Below are positions 1 to 8,306 of a DNA stretch of 60,883 nucleotides, piece by piece. The stretch's first letter is position 1; each line of letters begins with the position of its first letter. A program made the position numbers and the translations under genes. Source of the stretch: Acidimicrobiaceae bacterium. Lineage in GTDB: Bacteria; Actinomycetota; Acidimicrobiia; Acidimicrobiales; RAAP-2. Location: NCBI GenBank assembly GCA_003152015.1, contig PLZF01000066.1:1-60883 (forward strand), read 5' to 3'. The notes under the pieces were generated by a model, which had not been told where the DNA came from, searched no databases, and saw nothing but the letters and a program-made list of their open reading frames with translations.

Positions 1-91
1 CGTCCACTTGGTGGGCGGTTTTTCAATTTCATATTCATCAACGGGCAGACAATGTCTGGGGACAGGCAACAGAGAAGGATTGGATAGAAGC

Positions 92-1111
92 GTGACTACG
101 TACAAGGTTGGCCTTATCGGGGGCGATGGAATCGGTCCCGAGGTGGTGGCGGAAGCGCTCAAGGTGGTCGAAGCGGCCGGGTTGTCACTGACCATCACCG
201 AGTACGACCTCGGTGCCGATCGATACCTCCGCACCGGAGAGGTGCTTCCTGACAGCGTTCTCGAGGAGTTGCGCGGGCAAGATGCCATCCTCCTTGGCGC
301 CGTTGGCCCCCCGGTGGGTTCCACCGATGTTCCCCTCGGTACCCTTGAGCGCGGTCTGCTTCTCCGTCTCCGATTCGATCTCGATCTCTACATCAACCTG
401 CGGCCGTTCACCGGTGTCCCGAATGCACTCGCACCCGACTGCGACTTTGTGGTCATCCGGGAGAACACCGAAGGGACCTATGCCGGGGAGGGTGGGTTTC
501 TGCGCAAAGGAACACCCTTCGAAGTGGCCACCCAGGGTTCGGTCAATACCCGGCACGGTGTCGAGAGATGCGCCCGATTCGCATTCGAGTTGGCGGCCAA
601 GCGACCTCGGCATCGCCTGACCCTCGTGCACAAGACGAACGTGCTTACGTTTGCCGGGGATCTGTGGAACCGGACGGTGAACGAGGTGGCCTCCGACTAC
701 CCCGACGTTTCCCGCGATTACAACCACGTCGACGCCACCTGCATCTATCTGGTGGAGAACCCCGGGCGCTACGACGTGATCGTCACCGACAATCTCTTCG
801 GAGACATCATCACTGACCTGGCTGGCGCTATCGCCGGTGGTATCGGATATGCCGCATCGGCAAACCTGAATCCCGCTCGCACCGGACCGTCGTTGTTCGA
901 ACCCGTTCACGGAGCCGCTCACGACATCGCCGGCACCGGCAAGGCCAACCCGGCTGCCGCTATCCGATCGGCTGCGCTTATGCTTGACCATCTGGGGGAG
1001 GTGGCTGCCGCCGAACGGGTAACCAAGGCGGTGCAGGAGTTCATTGCTTCAACCCCCGACCCTCAACTCTCGACCGCCGCCATCGGCGACGCCATCGCAG
1101 AAAGGCTGTAA
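92..1111 (+). CDS. leuB: 3-isopropylmalate dehydrogenase
   Basis: Catalyses NAD-dependent oxidative decarboxylation of 3-isopropylmalate in leucine biosynthesis (cytosolic). The N-terminal [16 protein letters not shown] motif, the VIRENTEG substrate loop and the late [12 protein letters not shown] metal-binding segment identify the isopropylmalate/isocitrate dehydrogenase family, and a C-terminal [12 protein letters not shown] motif supports NAD use. The open frame extends upstream to base 8, but I chose GTG at 92: the family motif begins a few residues later and an AGAAGGA ribosome-binding site lies about 12 nt upstream. This gives 339 residues, normal for LeuB. ilvE follows after 3 nt and cimA overlaps ilvE, so the three probably form one operon. 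A related tartrate or homoisocitrate dehydrogenase is possible but less likely in this context. Confidence 0.93.
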   Translation: MTTYKVGLIGGDGIGPEVVAEALKVVEAAGLSLTITEYDLGADRYLRTGEVLPDSVLEELRGQDAILLGAVGPPVGSTDVPLGTLERGLLLRLRFDLDLYINLRPFTGVPNALAPDCDFVVIRENTEGTYAGEGGFLRKGTPFEVATQGSVNTRHGVERCARFAFELAAKRPRHRLTLVHKTNVLTFAGDLWNRTVNEVASDYPDVSRDYNHVDATCIYLVENPGRYDVIVTDNLFGDIITDLAGAIAGGIGYAASANLNPARTGPSLFEPVHGAAHDIAGTGKANPAAAIRSAALMLDHLGEVAAAERVTKAVQEFIASTPDPQLSTAAIGDAIAERL

Positions 1112-1114
1112 GCC

Positions 1115-2044
1115 GTGCCTATCACCCCCACTGACAAGATCTGGATGGACGGAGACCTCGTGGACTGGGCCGATGCCACGGTCCATGTGCTCACCCACAC
1201 CATGCACTACGGCTCTGGCGTCTTCGAGGGCATCCGGGCCTATCCGACGCCGAACGGCGTTGCCGTCTTCCGGCTCCGGGACCACATCAAGCGACTCTTC
1301 ACCTCGGCCAAGGTCTTCATGATCGACATTCCCTATACCGTCGATGAGTTGGTCGACGCCACCACTGCGCTGGTCCGGGTGAACGGTCTCGATGATGGTT
1401 GCTACATTCGGCCACTGGTGTACCTCGGGTACGGCGAAATGGGGTTGAACCCCATCCCGTGCCCGGTCAACGTGTCCATCGCCGCCTGGCCATGGGGTAC
1501 CTACCTTGGCGACGAAGGAGTGGCCAACGGGGTCTCGACGAAAATCAGCTCGTGGCGTCGTCATGACCCGAACGCAGTGCCGACCGCCGCCAAGGGGACA
1601 GGTATGTACGTGAACTCCTCGCTGGCCAAGGTGGAGGCGCTCCGTGGCGGTTACGACGAGGCCATTCTTCTCTCTCCCGACGGAAACGTCAGCGAGTGCA
1701 CAGGAGAGAACATCTTCATTGTCCGCAATGGCCAATTGGTCACGCCACCCACCTCAGATTCAGGGGCGTTGGCCGGCATCACCCAGCGGTCGGTGGAGAC
1801 AATCGCGCGCGATCTTGGCTATGAGGTTGTCTACGAACAGATGATCCGGACCGACCTCTATGCCGCTGACGAAGCGTTCCTCACGGGAACCGCTGCTGAA
1901 GTTGTGCCGATCCGGTCGGTGGACGATCGCGAAGTGGGTACCGGCAAGCCGGGTCCCATCACCAAGCAGTTGCAACAGACGTACTTTGCCACCGTGCGGG
2001 GCGAAATCGACCGCTACAAGGACTGGTTGGACTATGTCGAGTGA
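1115..2044 (+). CDS. ilvE: Branched-chain amino-acid aminotransferase
   Basis: PLP-dependent class IV aminotransferase that makes or degrades leucine, isoleucine and valine using glutamate/2-oxoglutarate. The start region WMDGDLVDW, the THTMHYGSGVFEGIRAY segment, the PLP-lysine region (AKVEALRGGYDEAILLSPDG) and the ECTGENIFIV motif are all typical of IlvE. The 309-residue length is normal for this fold. The GTG start lies 3 nt after the leuB stop, with a GCAGAAAGG ribosome-binding site inside the leuB end. The 3' end overlaps the likely cimA start by 11 nt, indicating translational coupling. Confidence 0.94.
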   Translation: MPITPTDKIWMDGDLVDWADATVHVLTHTMHYGSGVFEGIRAYPTPNGVAVFRLRDHIKRLFTSAKVFMIDIPYTVDELVDATTALVRVNGLDDGCYIRPLVYLGYGEMGLNPIPCPVNVSIAAWPWGTYLGDEGVANGVSTKISSWRRHDPNAVPTAAKGTGMYVNSSLAKVEALRGGYDEAILLSPDGNVSECTGENIFIVRNGQLVTPPTSDSGALAGITQRSVETIARDLGYEVVYEQMIRTDLYAADEAFLTGTAAEVVPIRSVDDREVGTGKPGPITKQLQQTYFATVRGEIDRYKDWLDYVE

Positions 2045-3818
2045 TGGTCCCACCCTGAACGACGGACCCGGTCACAACCGCGGTCATAACCATGGTCACG
2101 GCCATGCTCACTCACACCCACGGACGGCGGGTCAACAGGCACACGCCCACGAAAAGGGGCAGTCGGCCAAAAGAAAGCAGCCAACCGTAGAAGACCACCT
2201 CGACTCGCCGACGGAGGGAGCCGGTCACCTGTTCGACCTCCCGGTGATGCCCAGTGCCGTCGACGTATTCGATACCACCCTGCGAGACGGCTCCCAGCAG
2301 GAGGGCCTTTCTCTCACCGTCGATGACAAGCTACGGGTGGCGGAGCAACTCGACCACCTGGGTGTGACCTTCATCGAGGGCGGATGGCCGGGTGCCAATC
2401 CGAAAGACGAGGAGTTCTTCGCCCGGGCCCCGTCGGAACTCGCGCTCTCCACCGCCACCTTGGTTGCCTTCGGATCGACCCGTCGCGCCGGGGTGAAGGC
2501 CGAGGATGATGACAACCTGAGGCACCTCGTGAAGGCCCAGACTCCGGCGGTCTGCATCGTGGCCAAGTCATCCGAGATGCATGTGGTCGATGCTCTGCGG
2601 ACCTCACTCGATGAAGCAGTGGCCATGGTGGCAGATTCGGTGGAGTTCCTCCGGTCCAACGACCTTCGGGTCTTCCTCGACGCCGAGCACTTCTTCGACG
2701 GCTACAAGGCCAATCCCGAGTTCACCATGCGGATCCTTCGCGCCGCCGAAGAGGCGGGTGCCGAGACTCTCGTCTTGTGTGACACCAACGGGGGCACGTT
2801 GCCTCATGAAGTGGAACGCATCGTGGCCACCGTGTTCAGTGGATTTGACACCCAACTCGGTGTCCATTTCCATAACGACAGCGGATGTGCAGTGGCCAAC
2901 TCATTGGCCGCCGTCGGTGTGGGTGCCACCCACGTCCAAGGCTGTGTCAATGGATACGGGGAGCGTGCCGGCAATACCGATCTGTCGGCCACCATCCCGA
3001 ACTTGTCGCTGAAACTGCGGGTGAAGACCATTCCGGAGGACCGCCTCGAGCGACTCACGCCGGTGGCCCATCACATCGCCGAACTGGTGAACATCGCGCC
3101 GAACCCACAACAGCCGTTTGTGGGCGCATCGGTCTTTGCCCACAAGGCGGGGCTCCACACCTCGGCCATCGCCCGGCGTTCCGATGCCTACGAGCACATC
3201 TCGCCCGAGCTGGTGGGCAATGGCACCCGCTTCGTGGTCTCGGAATTGGCCGGCCGTTCCACCTTGGCCTTCAAGGCGGCGGAACTGGGTCTCGAACTCG
3301 ATTCAGATGCAATGGGGTCCGTCCTCGACTCGCTGAAGCGACTCGAACACGAGGGCTATCACTTCGAGGTGGCGGATGCTTCGCTCGAGTTGCTGCTCCG
3401 CAATTCGACTGGATGGGAACAGAGGTTCTTTGACCTCGAGTCGTACCGGGTCATCGCCGACCACACGCTGGTTCGATCGACGGAAGCCACTGTCAAAGTG
3501 TTCGTAGAAGATGAGCGCATCGTGGCCAGTGCCGAGGGCAATGGACCGGTGAACGCCCTCGACGCTGCGCTGCGCGGCGCGATCGGATCTCGCTACCCCG
3601 CGTTGGCGGACATCCACCTGGTTGACTACCGGGTACGTGTGCTCAATTCATCCAAGGGCACCGGGTCGGTGACCCGGGTACTCATCGATTCGACCGACGG
3701 CGACAGGACATGGACCACCATCGGGGTCTCCGAGGACATCATCGAGGCATCCTGGCAGGCCCTCTCCGACTCCATCGTCTACGGTCTGCTGCGAGCCACG
3801 GCCGCCGTCAAGGAATAG
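2034..3818 (+). CDS. cimA: (R)-citramalate synthase with His-rich N-terminal extension
   Basis: Condenses pyruvate and acetyl-CoA to citramalate, the threonine-independent entry to isoleucine synthesis (alternatively an isopropylmalate-synthase-type reaction). The HMGL-like barrel starts with VFDTTLRDGSQQEG; later come the metal-binding HFHNDSGCAVANS motif, the GYGERAGN motif and a C-terminal LeuA allosteric domain (roughly the last 130 residues), which suggests feedback control. The catalytic domain begins near base 2247, where an in-frame ATG would give about 523 residues, the usual CimA length. The frame stays open back to ATG 2034, inside ilvE. The resulting 71-residue extension is unusually rich in His (HNRGHNHGHGHAHSH) and polar residues. 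The 2034 start is preferred for the operon overlap, but the 2244/2247 start cannot be excluded. Confidence 0.88.
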   Translation: MSSDGPTLNDGPGHNRGHNHGHGHAHSHPRTAGQQAHAHEKGQSAKRKQPTVEDHLDSPTEGAGHLFDLPVMPSAVDVFDTTLRDGSQQEGLSLTVDDKLRVAEQLDHLGVTFIEGGWPGANPKDEEFFARAPSELALSTATLVAFGSTRRAGVKAEDDDNLRHLVKAQTPAVCIVAKSSEMHVVDALRTSLDEAVAMVADSVEFLRSNDLRVFLDAEHFFDGYKANPEFTMRILRAAEEAGAETLVLCDTNGGTLPHEVERIVATVFSGFDTQLGVHFHNDSGCAVANSLAAVGVGATHVQGCVNGYGERAGNTDLSATIPNLSLKLRVKTIPEDRLERLTPVAHHIAELVNIAPNPQQPFVGASVFAHKAGLHTSAIARRSDAYEHISPELVGNGTRFVVSELAGRSTLAFKAAELGLELDSDAMGSVLDSLKRLEHEGYHFEVADASLELLLRNSTGWEQRFFDLESYRVIADHTLVRSTEATVKVFVEDERIVASAEGNGPVNALDAALRGAIGSRYPALADIHLVDYRVRVLNSSKGTGSVTRVLIDSTDGDRTWTTIGVSEDIIEASWQALSDSIVYGLLRATAAVKE

Positions 3819-3875
3819 GGCGACCCGGGTCCGGCGTCGTAGGATCAGCCTGAGAAGGATCGGAAGTTCACAGCA

Positions 3876-4412
3876 ATGACCCAACCCAGTTTCGTACCCA
3901 TCGTCGAGGCCGACCAGGTCCGTTCGACGTACCGCTTACGCGTACCCGGAATATGGACTCAGTCGCGGCCTTCCGAATTGCGGGGGACAGCCGCTCCGGC
4001 GGGTCCGTCGTTCGGCACCCCTGGGCCTGATCAGGGTTTTGCCCTCAAGCTGGCGCGGCGATTCGAGGATCGGTTGGAGGTGTCGCCGGGAGAGCCTGTG
4101 GAGGATGTCATTTCCGGCTGCACCGCGGTGGCCATGCGCCGGGCCGCCCGATTTGGGCGAGCGCCTCTCATCCACGATCTCGAGTTCGCCCTCACCTTGT
4201 GGGGTTTCCTTGGTGGTGCGCCTGACGATCTGGTGGTCGAACGGGCTCCGCTCTTCCGCTCGGCGGCCCACCACTACAGCGCCCGACGGGCCATTGCCGA
4301 CGCGGTAGTCGCAGATACGCTCCGGATGAGCCCGGAAGCTGTGGCCGCCCGCCTGGGCCAGTGGCGTGACTTGTTGGTCATCCCAGTTGCCGCTGGTCCT
4401 TCCATTCCCTGA
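3876..4412 (+). CDS. Conserved hypothetical actinobacterial protein
   Basis: A 178-residue protein that I recognise only as an uncharacterised actinobacterial type. It opens with PSFVPIVEADQVR, has a middle stretch DQGFALKLARRFEDRL, and a helical second half (DLEFALTLWGFLG; SAAHHYSARRAIADAV). I see no signal peptide, membrane segment or catalytic motif, so it is probably a small cytosolic protein. The ATG has a GAGAAGGA ribosome-binding site about 20 nt upstream. It lies 57 nt after cimA and 150 nt before the acyl-CoA dehydrogenase, on the same strand; no function can be inferred from that. Confidence 0.75.
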   Translation: MTQPSFVPIVEADQVRSTYRLRVPGIWTQSRPSELRGTAAPAGPSFGTPGPDQGFALKLARRFEDRLEVSPGEPVEDVISGCTAVAMRRAARFGRAPLIHDLEFALTLWGFLGGAPDDLVVERAPLFRSAAHHYSARRAIADAVVADTLRMSPEAVAARLGQWRDLLVIPVAAGPSIP

Positions 4413-4422
4413 GTGGTCGAAC

Positions 4423-4461
4423 TCTCCCAAGCCTCTCCCAAGCCTCTCCCAAGCCTCTCCC
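4423..4461. repeat. 11-bp tandem repeat, about 3.5 copies
   Basis: The unit TCTCCCAAGCC is repeated three times without change and starts a fourth copy. It sits just after the stop of the preceding gene, in the intergenic stretch before the acyl-CoA dehydrogenase. It is a simple direct repeat with no self-complementarity, so it is not an intrinsic terminator. Confidence 0.9.
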
Positions 4462-4563
4462 GGACCGGTTGCCACTCCGGCGGTCTTCGCATAGGCGATG
4501 ACCGAAAGTGGGGCGACCGCTCTCCGGTTTTGGTTGCTCGCCGGCAGTGAGTAACGTGAATCG

Positions 4564-5715
4564 GTGACTTCTCCACTCTTTACCCTGTCCGACACCCATC
4601 AGCAGTTCCGGGACACCTTGCGCCAGTTCTCCGAGGCCCGGATCGCCCCGCATGCCGCCGCCGTCGATCGTGATTCGGCCTATCCGCGAGCCTCGTTCGA
4701 CGCCTGTGTGGAACTCGAGCTGCCATCGTTGGGCATCCCCACCGAGTACGGAGGGGCCGGTGCCGACTTGGTCACTCAGGCGATCATGGCCGAAGAGCTG
4801 GCTCGAGTGTGTGCCTCCACCTCATTGACGATGTTGATCTCAAAATTGGGGATGCTGCCGGTCATGAACTGGGCATCAGAGGATCTGAAGCGTAAATATC
4901 TTCCTCGAGTGGCTTCAGGTGAGTCCCAGGCCAGTTACTGCCTGTCGGAAGCCGACGCCGGCAGCGACGTGGCCTCCATGCGCACCCGGGCGGTGCGAGA
5001 CGGTGACGACTTCGTCATCACCGGAACAAAGTATTGGATCACCAATGCCGGCGTGTCCGACGTCTACACCGTGTTCGCCGTCACCGATCCCGAAGCCGGT
5101 CGGCGTGGGATCAGCTGCTTCGTGGTCGAGGCCGATTGGGGGGTGAAGGTGGCCAAGCTGGAGGACAAGCTCGGCGTGCGCGGCAGCCCCACCGGCGAGG
5201 TGGTGTTCGACGAGGTGCGGGTACCGTCGGCCAATCTCGTGGGCGAGGAAGGGAAAGGCTTCACCATCGCCATGCATACCCTCGATCGCAGCCGGCCCAC
5301 CATCGGTGCCCAGGCGGTAGGTATCGCTCAGGGTGCCATCGACTATGCCGCCGGGTACATGAAAGAGCGCAAGGCATTCGGCAAGCCCATTGCCGATCTG
5401 CAGGGTCTGCGCTTCATGTTGGCCGACATGGCCATGCGCACCGAGGCGGCCCGGACGCTGGTCTACCGGGCGTGCTCATTGGTCGACAGTGGCGATCCGG
5501 AGGGCGAACTGACCAAGATAGGGGCGATGGCCAAGTGCTTCGCCTCGGATACCGCCATGTCGGTGACCACCGATGCGGTGCAGCTTCTGGGCGGCTACGG
5601 ATTCACCAAGGACTTTCCGGTGGAGCGCTTCATGCGCGACGCCAAGATCACCCAGATCTACGAGGGCACCAACCAGGTGCAGCGGGTCGTGATCGCAAAG
5701 AAGCTGTTGGGCTAG
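4564..5715 (+). CDS. Acyl-CoA dehydrogenase
   Basis: FAD-dependent acyl-CoA dehydrogenase that forms the trans-2-enoyl-CoA in beta-oxidation or branched-chain acyl-CoA catabolism and passes electrons to ETF. All three domains are present: the N-terminal helical domain, the middle domain with SYCLSEADAGSDVASM and the KYWITNAG motif, and the C-terminal domain ending QIYEGTNQVQRVVIAKKLL, whose Glu is the catalytic base in short/medium-chain members. The 383-residue length is typical. GTG 4564 is the start because the protein opens normally with LFTLSDTHQQFRDTLRQF. It appears to be a single gene. The acyl specificity cannot be read from the sequence. Confidence 0.93.
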   Translation: MTSPLFTLSDTHQQFRDTLRQFSEARIAPHAAAVDRDSAYPRASFDACVELELPSLGIPTEYGGAGADLVTQAIMAEELARVCASTSLTMLISKLGMLPVMNWASEDLKRKYLPRVASGESQASYCLSEADAGSDVASMRTRAVRDGDDFVITGTKYWITNAGVSDVYTVFAVTDPEAGRRGISCFVVEADWGVKVAKLEDKLGVRGSPTGEVVFDEVRVPSANLVGEEGKGFTIAMHTLDRSRPTIGAQAVGIAQGAIDYAAGYMKERKAFGKPIADLQGLRFMLADMAMRTEAARTLVYRACSLVDSGDPEGELTKIGAMAKCFASDTAMSVTTDAVQLLGGYGFTKDFPVERFMRDAKITQIYEGTNQVQRVVIAKKLLG

Positions 5716-5929
5716 GAGTTACTGGTCTGTGGGTTGGCCGGCGAAGGCTGTGGATTTTGGTCTTCAATCCCTACTTCTTCAGTGATGGGACGGCGATTTC
5801 AACCGGTCACGCCACTGAACGGACCTTGACCCATCTCCTCCATCCCTCCAACGGGCGGAACGCCGTGGGCGGGCCGTCACCAGCAACTGAATGCACCCGG
5901 TTCAGCTCCCTGAAAGGGACGTCCGTGGA

Positions 5930-6027
5930 CGGCCAGGCCAGATCACCCATACGAGGGTACCAACCAGGTTCGGCGGGTGATGATCGCCAAGGCGATCAAG
6001 AATCTGACGAAGTGGTGTCCTTTCTGA
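5930..6027 (+). pseudogene. Decayed C-terminal tail of a second acyl-CoA dehydrogenase
   Basis: The frame beginning at 5950 reads YEGTNQVRRVMIAKAIKNL and stops at 6025, matching the end of the intact neighbour (IYEGTNQVQRVVIAKKLL). The nucleotide similarity extends upstream to about 5930 (GCCAGATCACCCA against GCCAAGATCACCCAGATC), interrupted by a small deletion. The rest of the gene is missing. The 5716-5929 interval between the intact gene and this tail shows no other coding signal. The remnant overlaps the last codons of the convergent secreted-protein gene by about 32 nt, so that gene's stop may lie in captured sequence. Confidence 0.75.
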
Positions 6028-7363
6028 CCGCGCCGTGGGCGTGGGATCGAGAGATCGTGACCCCGATCAACGCTGCCACTCCCAGAAGGGCCGCACCTAT
6101 TCCGATACCAGCGGATCCGCCCAGCCAGAAGGATGATGACACTACGGTGGGGACCGGCGGTGTCTTTGGAATCGGGAACAAGGAGAGCGGCACAATGGGG
6201 AAGTGGTAGACGCAGGTACCCGCGGCCTGGTGAATCGAGACGGCGGTGGTGACAAAACCACCGGGTTGAACGAGTGGCTGACCGGTGGCATCGGCCAAGG
6301 TGATGGAGACCAAATTATCGGTCACCGTGGCGTTCTCCGGTATGACCGGTAGTGGCACCAGAGGCTGATTATTGGTCTCGACCCCGATCGAAGACACACT
6401 GGTGCCGCCTCGTGGGGTGGGCGACGTCTGGATTACCACTGTGTTGAAGTTGGCGAGCTCGGCACTGGAGTCGGGCCCGCCACCCTCCACCGTCACTCCG
6501 GACCCCACCGACTGGGAGAACACGACGTTCTCCTGGTGCGATGTCGGGTTGTAGGTGAACCAGAGCGGAATGCTCCCGGAGCATGGAATGGCTGACAGGC
6601 CCTGTGACCCCAGGAGGCGGCCCTGCCACGGCCCGATGACCTGCTGGCCGCTTCGCAGACCGGTCAATGAACCGATGGCATAAGGATTTGAGACGTCTTC
6701 CTCACCGCTGCCATCTGCGGCGCGGGTGATGAAGCCGGCCTGCACGTCGGTGGTCGGGTCGGCCATGACCCGTTTCCCCTCCGGGGTGAGGGCCGAGGTG
6801 TCAACTGTGACAGTTACCACATCGCCGTGGACGGCGACCGTGGCCGGACCGGCCGCCGTCACCAGCCCACCATTTACGAACTCGTCGAGCTCCCAACCGG
6901 ATGGAACCTGACTCAAATTGAAGGTGCAATTGGCAGTGCAGGTGTCGGCTGCGGATACCGGCGCCAGAGCCGGGTTCTTGACCAGCTCGAGTGCTGGCGC
7001 AAAGCTGGTGCCGTAGGGCTGAAAGATGGACAGCCCGGGGACGTTGGCCGCCCCGATGATCGTCAGCGAAAAGACATCGGCGGTGCCCCGGGTGCTCATC
7101 CCGATTCGCTGTAGTTGATACTGCGATGCCGACGGACTCGCAGCGGAGACGGGAACTCGGCCCGGTCCGTAGTACGACGGTTGGGCGTACGACTGGGCGT
7201 AGATGCCGATCGGGGTGACAGCACCGGCTGATGATGCCGGGATGATCCACATCTGCAACCCGGCCAGGAGGGCTCCGGCCCCTAGTGCACAGGCGCCAAT
7301 GCGGGTGGTGACGGCCCGGAGATGCGCCGGTTGTCCAGCTGTCACGAGAAGGTGGTGGCGCAA
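5996..7363 (-). CDS. Secreted, C-terminally membrane-anchored protein of unknown function
   Basis: An exported protein I cannot assign to a family. It has an N-terminal signal sequence (hydrophobic IGACALGAGALLAGLQMWIIPASSAGA), a long extracellular region rich in Ser, Thr, Pro, Gly and Val with a beta-sheet look and a few Cys (TCTANCTF), and a C-terminal membrane helix (SAGIGIGAALLGVAALIGVTI) followed by a short basic cytosolic tail. This suggests a surface-anchored or sortase-independent wall protein. The start is uncertain: TTG 7363 has a good AGAAGG ribosome-binding site 8 nt upstream, but GTG 7345 is also possible. Both start choices lie in or at the edge of a strong hairpin. It is divergent from the methyltransferase. 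Confidence 0.72.
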   Translation of the reverse strand: MRHHLLVTAGQPAHLRAVTTRIGACALGAGALLAGLQMWIIPASSAGAVTPIGIYAQSYAQPSYYGPGRVPVSAASPSASQYQLQRIGMSTRGTADVFSLTIIGAANVPGLSIFQPYGTSFAPALELVKNPALAPVSAADTCTANCTFNLSQVPSGWELDEFVNGGLVTAAGPATVAVHGDVVTVTVDTSALTPEGKRVMADPTTDVQAGFITRAADGSGEEDVSNPYAIGSLTGLRSGQQVIGPWQGRLLGSQGLSAIPCSGSIPLWFTYNPTSHQENVVFSQSVGSGVTVEGGGPDSSAELANFNTVVIQTSPTPRGGTSVSSIGVETNNQPLVPLPVIPENATVTDNLVSITLADATGQPLVQPGGFVTTAVSIHQAAGTCVYHFPIVPLSLFPIPKTPPVPTVVSSSFWLGGSAGIGIGAALLGVAALIGVTISRSHAHGAVRKDTTSSDS

Positions 7364-7378
7364 CCCACCACCTTCTCG
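7345..7378. promoter_or_regulatory. 14-bp stem-loop overlapping the translation start of the secreted-protein gene
   Basis: A perfect inverted repeat, CGAGAAGGTGGTGG / CCACCACCTTCTCG, with a 6-nt loop. On the minus strand the 5' arm contains the AGAAGG ribosome-binding site and the loop contains the TTG start codon, so the folded transcript would hide both. No U-run follows on either strand, so a translational control hairpin or a protein operator is more likely than a terminator. Confidence 0.6.
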
Positions 7379-7613
7379 AGCAGGGACCGGGCAGCGACCA
7401 TCACGGTGGGCCCGACCTGATCGACGCAGCCTCTCGCGCTACCGATGACCCATGCCTCGAATAACGGGGCTCTGTGCTTTACTTTCCTCGAGCTATCCAT
7501 CGGCAGAGAAAGTGTAACCAGATCGACGCCATGAGCAATTTCTGCGTATTCCTTGAATTTTTGCCACGGCGTAGTTCGGTGCGACGCGAATACTCACTCA
7601 GGGAGAGCCGACC

Positions 7614-8306
7614 ATGAGAACTACCCTCTTCCCGCTCGTGGACAGTCTGGAGACGGCACTCGATCTTCCTCAACCCATCGTGGAGTTCGGCTCGATGCGG
7701 GTACCCGAGCAATCCCATCACCCCCTCCTGAGGAACCGGTTCTCGGGAAAGAGCTACATAGGTACCGATTTTCGCCCTGGGTTGGGTGTTGACCAGGTTC
7801 AGGATCTCCACTCTCTCGGTTTGGCCGATGAATCGGTTGGCACCGCCCTGATGTTGGACACCATCGAGCATGTCCGCGAGCCCTGGGCGGCGATGCGAGA
7901 GATCCACCGCTGCCTCAAGCCCGGCGGGCTGGTGCTGATGACCTCGGTGTTCTTCTTTCCCATCCACGCATTTCCGGACGATTACTGGCGTTTCACGGCT
8001 TCGGCCATGGACGTCCTGTTGCAAGAGTTCGACCTTGTCCACAGTGGCATGGCCGGACTGGCCGACTTTCCTCATACGGTGATGGGGATCGGGGCCAAGG
8101 AGCCGTTCGACGCGGAGAGATGGACCCGGGCGGTCACCGCCGCCGATGGGTGGCTCAAGTCTGGTGCCACCTCATGGAAGGAACGGGCTTTGGTGGCCTT
8201 CCCTCCGCTGATTCTGGCGGCCGGCTATGACGGATTCCGCGCCGCGACGTCGGCCTACAGCCGCCTCCGGAAGCGTGACCGCACCTCACGGCTCAATGGT
8301 CGGTAG
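7614..8306 (+). CDS. SAM-dependent class I methyltransferase
   Basis: A 230-residue Methyltransf_11-like protein. It has a shortened motif I (IVEFGSMRVPEQ), an acidic motif II region (GTDFRPGLGVD), the MLDTIEHVREPWAAMREIHRCLKPGGLVLM segment typical of motifs III-IV, and a post-motif FHAFPDDYWRFT stretch seen in methyltransferases of surface-polysaccharide loci. The ATG has a GGGAGAG ribosome-binding site. Its stop overlaps the start of the YfhO-type gene by 11 nt, so the two are translationally coupled. The substrate is unknown; a glycolipid or polysaccharide precursor fits the neighbours. Confidence 0.82.
   Translation: MRTTLFPLVDSLETALDLPQPIVEFGSMRVPEQSHHPLLRNRFSGKSYIGTDFRPGLGVDQVQDLHSLGLADESVGTALMLDTIEHVREPWAAMREIHRCLKPGGLVLMTSVFFFPIHAFPDDYWRFTASAMDVLLQEFDLVHSGMAGLADFPHTVMGIGAKEPFDAERWTRAVTAADGWLKSGATSWKERALVAFPPLILAAGYDGFRAATSAYSRLRKRDRTSRLNGR

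Noticed and set aside
1..91. T-box or leucine attenuator upstream of leuB
   Set aside because: Only 91 nt are visible; I see no Leu codon run or stem pair. A GGGCGGTTTTT string near the left edge could be the end of a terminator of an earlier gene, but its 5' half is outside the window.
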